NCBI RefSeq assembly: GCF_021190915.1
Contig: NZ_JAIOAP010000004.1
Coordinates: 124,001-188,000, forward strand
Direction: 5' to 3'
Origin: Cohnella silvisoli
GTDB lineage: Bacteria; Bacillota; Bacilli; Paenibacillales; Paenibacillaceae
Length of the DNA stretch: 64,000 nucleotides
Positions 60,814-64,000 of the stretch are shown here, piece by piece. Within the stretch, counting starts at the first letter, position 1, and each line of letters begins with the position of its first letter. Both the position numbers and the translations under genes were made by a program. The notes below the pieces were generated by a model, which ran no database searches, was not told where the DNA came from, and saw nothing but the letters and a program-made list of their open reading frames with translations.

Positions 60814-61531
60814 TCGTTTGCCGGTTATGGAGATATTCGGTCCGACCGTGCAGGGGGAAGGGATGGTCATCGGGCAGAAGACGATGTTCGTTCGAACTGC
60901 CGGATGCGATTATAGTTGTGCTTGGTGCGATTCCGCCTTCACGTGGGACGGCTCGGGCAAAGATGAAATTCGGTTGCTGACGGCAGAGGAAATTGCGGCG
61001 GATCTAGATGCGGCAGCGGGCAACACCTTCTCGCACGTAACGATTTCCGGAGGCAATCCGGCGTTGCTGCCGCACCTGAACGAGCTCATAGACTTGCTGC
61101 ACGGAAAAGGAATCAAGGTTGCCTTGGAAACACAGGGCAGCCGCTGGCAGGACTGGTTTCTATCGATCGACGAGCTGACTCTGTCACCCAAACCGCCGAG
61201 TTCAACGATGACGACGGATTGGAGCGTATTGGATGTCATAGTCGGCAAGCTTGCCGCAAGCGGGCGGAATTTCAGCTTGAAGGTTGTCGTGTTCGATGAG
61301 CAAGATTTACGCTATTCGACTACCGTTCATCATCGTTACAAGGATGTTCCCTTCTACTTGCAAGCGGGTAATGACGATGTGCAGGAGCAGGACTCGTCCG
61401 TCTTGCTAAACAAGCTTATTGATCGCTATAAGTGGTTGGTGGACACAGTGATGACATCAACCGAACTCACGAATGTTCGAGTGCTGCCCCAACTGCATGC
61501 CTGGCTGTGGGGCAATAAGCGGGGGTTTTAA
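60803..61531 (+). CDS. queE: 7-carboxy-7-deazaguanine synthase (radical SAM)
   Basis: A 242-residue radical-SAM enzyme. The cluster motif is CDYSCAWC (Cys35, Cys39, Cys42), preceded by FGPTVQGEG. HVTISGGNPAL and ALETQGSRW are typical. ATG 60803 follows GGGAGG; the frame is open further upstream but that would overlap queD more. queF, the preQ0 reductase often next in Bacillales, does not follow here. Confidence 0.94.
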   Translation: MAPSRLPVMEIFGPTVQGEGMVIGQKTMFVRTAGCDYSCAWCDSAFTWDGSGKDEIRLLTAEEIAADLDAAAGNTFSHVTISGGNPALLPHLNELIDLLHGKGIKVALETQGSRWQDWFLSIDELTLSPKPPSSTMTTDWSVLDVIVGKLAASGRNFSLKVVVFDEQDLRYSTTVHHRYKDVPFYLQAGNDDVQEQDSSVLLNKLIDRYKWLVDTVMTSTELTNVRVLPQLHAWLWGNKRGF

Positions 61532-61609
61532 TCGACGATACCAACGTAAGCGAATATTAGCATAAACCCCAAACACAGCAATCCATAAGAAATCCCGCCT
61601 TTTCAGTAA

Positions 61610-61618
61610 TGCTATAAT
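61610..61618 (+). promoter_or_regulatory. Extended -10 promoter of the VOC gene
   Basis: TGCTATAAT at 61610-61618, 43 bases before the start codon, a perfect extended -10. Confidence 0.6.
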
Positions 61619-61660
61619 GGGAACGAAAAACCCAATAACTGGACGGAGGGATAATGAAGG

Positions 61661-62046
61661 ATGGCAATATTTAAACCTTTTCTGCATTCGGAGGATTCCA
61701 GAGCTCAAGCGAGTTCTATATTAGAGCGCTCGGCGGGGAGATCCAGTCCGTCATGACGCATGGAGAGGCTCCGGAGCCGAATGATGCGATCAAAGATAAA
61801 GTGATGCACATGTGCCTGATTGCCGGAGGGGTAACCTTCTTCATGGCTGATTCATTCGATCCCCTTACACGCGGGAACGGCATAAGCCTGAATCTGCAAT
61901 TCGATTCTGGAGCCGAAGGCCGGGAAGCGTTCGATAACCTTGCGGCAGGCGGCAAAGTGATTCATCCGCTCGAGCCGGTATTCTGGGGCGGCATGTTCGG
62001 GCAACTGGAAGATAAATACGGCGTCTTGTGGATGATCAACTGCTAA
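61661..62046 (+). pseudogene. VOC/PhnB-like protein gene with a one-base frameshift
   Basis: ATG 61661 (GGAGGG upstream) gives MAIFKPFLHSEDSRAQAS and then goes out of frame at AGTTCTATA (61712-61720). Adding one T gives ASFYIRALGGEIQSVMTHGE, which continues in the downstream frame to DKYGVLWMINC and TAA at 62046. The rebuilt protein is about 128 residues, a normal PhnB/3-demethylubiquinone-like vicinal oxygen chelate protein. A shorter product from the internal ATG 61753 would lack the first strand. Real mutation or sequencing indel. Confidence 0.8.
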
Positions 62047-62109
62047 GCTGCACCCGAGTAGCCTCTCCTTAATATGCGACTTCGACTTGTGAAGCGGAGC
62101 TAAGCGCCC

Positions 62110-62138
62110 TTGCAGGCAAATTGCGCGTTATGTTATCC
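62110..62138 (+). promoter_or_regulatory. Likely promoter of the ABC-F leader transcript
   Basis: TTGCAG (62110-62115), 17-bp spacer, TTATCC (62133-62138), 34 bases before the leader start codon. Confidence 0.5.
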
Positions 62139-62171
62139 TGAAGGTAATGAAATCAAGGAGGTGAAGGTAGG

Positions 62172-62315
62172 ATGAATCGAGAGTTGGTCAATAACCAAGT
62201 GAGCCGGCTGCCCATTGCGATGGCTGGCATCGTTCATGGTTTCGTGAATGGCGGGAGAAGTCTGTCCATTTATGCCCATAGGTTATACCCATTCACGAGA
62301 AGACTCCTACCTTAA
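62172..62315 (+). CDS. 47-codon leader peptide of the ABC-F gene
   Basis: A small frame starting MNRELVNNQVSRLP and ending FTRRLLP with TAA at 62313-62315. A near-perfect ribosome site (AAGGAGGTG) lies eight bases before it, stronger than that of most genes here. It is followed by a terminator-like hairpin and then the ABC-F start. Its second half lies inside the stem arms that could form an alternative hairpin. This is the layout of ribosome-stalling leaders of antibiotic-resistance ABC-F genes. It has no known sequence homologue that I recognise. Confidence 0.65.
   Translation: MNRELVNNQVSRLPIAMAGIVHGFVNGGRSLSIYAHRLYPFTRRLLP
62242..62298 (+). promoter_or_regulatory. Alternative long-range stem in the ABC-F leader
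   Basis: TCGTGAATGG (62242-62251) pairs perfectly with CCATTCACGA (62289-62298), both inside the leader peptide frame. A ribosome stalled on the leader would open this stem. A second small stem AACCG-GAA-CGGTT (62314-62326) overlaps the leader stop and could in turn compete with the terminator. Confidence 0.5.
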
Positions 62316-62336
62316 CCGGAACGGTTTGCACCGACG

Positions 62337-62367
62337 GGCGTAGGGAATTTTCCCTGCGTCTTTTTCT
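62337..62367 (+). terminator. Attenuator terminator before ABC-F gene
   Basis: GGCGTAGGG (62337-62345) pairs with CCCTGCGTC (62352-62360), with two G-T pairs and loop AATTTT, followed by TTTTTCT. It lies 22 bases after the leader stop and 46 before the ABC-F start. Confidence 0.78.
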
Positions 62368-62412
62368 ATTGTTCTGGCGCCAGGCTAGGGTCTTCATTCA
62401 GGAGGATCCTTT

Positions 62413-64000
62413 ATGTTAACGATTAATTGTCAAAATGTGAAAAAATACAACGGCGCGCAGCTTATTCTTGAGAATGTAACCTTCGACATCCATCACGGCG
62501 AGAAGGTGGGGCTCGTTGGCCGCAACGGGAGCGGCAAGTCGACTTTGCTCAGGTTGATTGCGAAACAGGATACGCCGGATGAAGGGCTGCTGACCGTTCG
62601 CAAAGACGCTCGCATCGGCTATCTGGAACAGATACCGGACGACGTGGTAAACCGAACCGTATATGATGTGCTGGCCTTGGGATTTTGCGAGTTACTCGCA
62701 TGTCGGTTGTCTATGACCGAACTGGAGAGGGAGATGGCAGAGCCGAAAGCGGTAAATGACGAGGAGCGCCTGTCGTCTCTGTTAGCCCGGTATTCGGCGC
62801 TGCAAGAACGGTTTGAACGGGAGGGCGGCTACGAGCTGGATGCGAGAATCGATCAGGTCGCCAGCGGGTTGCGAATTGATCGGGATCGCTATGGCAGAAC
62901 GTTCTCCTCCCTTTCCGGAGGGGAGAAAACCAAAGTGAGCGTAGCTTCTCAGCTTATTTATAAGCCTGACATTCTGCTGCTGGACGAACCGACGAACCAT
63001 CTGGATTTGAGCGGGGTCGAATGGCTGGAGGATTTCCTCGGTAAATACGAAGGGGCTTGTTTGATCGTATCGCATGATCGCTATTTTCTGGACAGGGTCG
63101 TTACTAAAATCATCGAGTTGGAGGACGGGGAATCGACCGTATACCCTGCGAATTACACGAAGTACGTGAAGGAAAAGGAAGAGCGTCTCTTGCTGGAATT
63201 CGCCGATTATCAAGAGCAGCAGAAGAAGATCAAGAAGATGAAAGAGACGATCGCACGGTTGATGGAGTGGGGCCGGATCGGCGACAACGGCAAGTTTTTC
63301 AGAAGAGCGGCGTCCATGCAGAAAGCGCTGGATCGGATGGAGAAGCTTAAGCGGCCGGTTGTCGATCGCAAAGGAGCAGAGTTCGAGCTGAATCCCGTGG
63401 GTCGGTCGGGTAAGCGAGTCGTCGAATTCGATGGAGTGACGAAGAAGTTTGGTCATTTCAAGGTGTTGGACCAAGTATCCGGGTTGTTGGAATACGGGGA
63501 GAAGGTCATGCTGGTGGGAAATAACGGGTCCGGCAAAACAACGCTGTTAAAGCTCATTCTAGGCGAAGAGCGGGCTGACGAAGGGGAGTTGAATCTAGGC
63601 TCGAGGTTGGATATCGGATATCTTGCGCAGCAGGAGTATCCGGATGATCCGAAGAAAACCGTGCTGTCCTACTTCCGGGAGGAAGCGAGTCTCGAAGAAG
63701 GGGAAGCGAGGTCTAGGCTCGCGGCGTATTTGTTCTACGGGGCGGATGTGTTCAAGCCGGTAGGTCAGCTATCCGGTGGAGAATGGACGAGATTAAGACT
63801 GGCGTTGCTCGTGTTGCGCAAGCCTAACTTATTGGTTCTGGACTAACCGACGAATCATATGGATATTGCATCCAGAGAAGCGCTCGAGGAATCGTTGGAG
63901 GAATTCCCCGGAACGATATTGGCGGTTACGCATGACCGCTACTTGATCAATCGCCTGGCCCAGAAAATCTGGGAGCTCGACCAAGGTCGGATGAAGGTGT
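62413..64000 (+). pseudogene. ABC-F family ATPase interrupted by a stop codon
   Basis: ABC-F proteins have two ATPase domains and no membrane part; many bind the ribosome and some give antibiotic resistance. Domain 1: GRNGSGKST, LSGGE, ILLLDEPTNHLD. The linker (about 240-310) is charged and helical. Domain 2: GNNGSGKTT, LSGGEW, LLVLD and then TAA at 63844-63846 where DEPTNH requires GAA. The same frame continues PTNHMDIASREALEE to the window edge, so one G-to-T change explains it. CAGGAGG precedes ATG 62413. A 477-residue truncated product would lack the second Walker B Glu and the H-loop. Confidence 0.85.

Noticed and set aside
60732..60980. Alternative frame across the queD/queE junction
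   Set aside because: Low-complexity Arg-rich product overlapping two certain genes.

Overview
The window looks like a chromosomal segment from a low-to-mid GC, endospore-forming Firmicute of the Paenibacillaceae (Paenibacillus/Cohnella type). The reasons are strong GGAGG-type ribosome binding sites with frequent GTG/TTG starts, a YesM/YesN-type two-component pair beside a sugar ABC transporter, CotF-like coat proteins, a RacA-like protein, LipL, YhcX, MhqR-type genes and a preQ1-I riboswitch. There are no rRNA or tRNA genes, no CRISPR array and no prophage block.

Layout. 1-4.8 kb: the tail of a gene, a decayed membrane-protein gene, a STAND/LuxR regulator, a methyltransferase, a lipoprotein polysaccharide deacetylase and a RacA-like protein. 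5-13.7 kb: a carbohydrate locus (histidine kinase, AraC-type response regulator, solute-binding lipoprotein, two permeases, a GHL6-like glycoside hydrolase). 13.9-16.4 kb: a YhcX-like acetyltransferase-nitrilase fusion that has lost its catalytic Cys, followed by an intact nitrilase. 16.5-17.8 kb and 35.0-36.4 kb: two diverged IS1595-like elements. 17.9-34.8 kb: SgrR-like regulator, DUF4173 and CBO0543 membrane proteins, a MazF toxin-antitoxin pair, a heterodimeric ABC exporter, LipL, an alcohol dehydrogenase, a MarR/SDR pair, an AlkD-like repair protein, a GPH transporter with a ChbG-like deacetylase, and an HD-GYP protein. 36.6-46.5 kb: mostly single metabolic and membrane genes, including an alkyltransferase-like protein, PepT, a bicupin oxalate decarboxylase homologue, Rrf2 and DoxX. 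46.6-51.4 kb: a molybdate-binding protein with its regulator, and an MhqR-type quinone-stress operon. 51.5-56.6 kb: an HD-GYP response regulator / H-NOX / hybrid kinase operon with an IS605-type TnpB element inserted behind it. 56.7-64 kb: an MFS transporter, two coat proteins, a self-regulated ArsR/SRPBCC pair, the preQ1-controlled queCDE operon, a frameshifted VOC gene, and an ABC-F gene behind a leader-peptide attenuator.

The most unusual structure is the pair of IS1595-like loci. Both encode 307-residue proteins without a recognisable complete DDE triad. Both are read from a sigma-A promoter carrying two LexA-like (GAAC-N4-GTTC) boxes whose centres lie exactly 28 bp apart in each copy, although the surrounding DNA has diverged. 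Each is bracketed by its own family of paired inverted repeats with tandem copies. This suggests an SOS-controlled, possibly domesticated transposase-repeat system.

Several genes carry single-base disruptions: frameshifts near 43,770 and 61,714, and an in-frame stop at 63,844 that replaces the Walker B glutamate of the ABC-F protein. These may be true mutations or assembly errors, and they should be checked against reads before function is inferred. All function calls come from reading motifs by eye; no database search was run.
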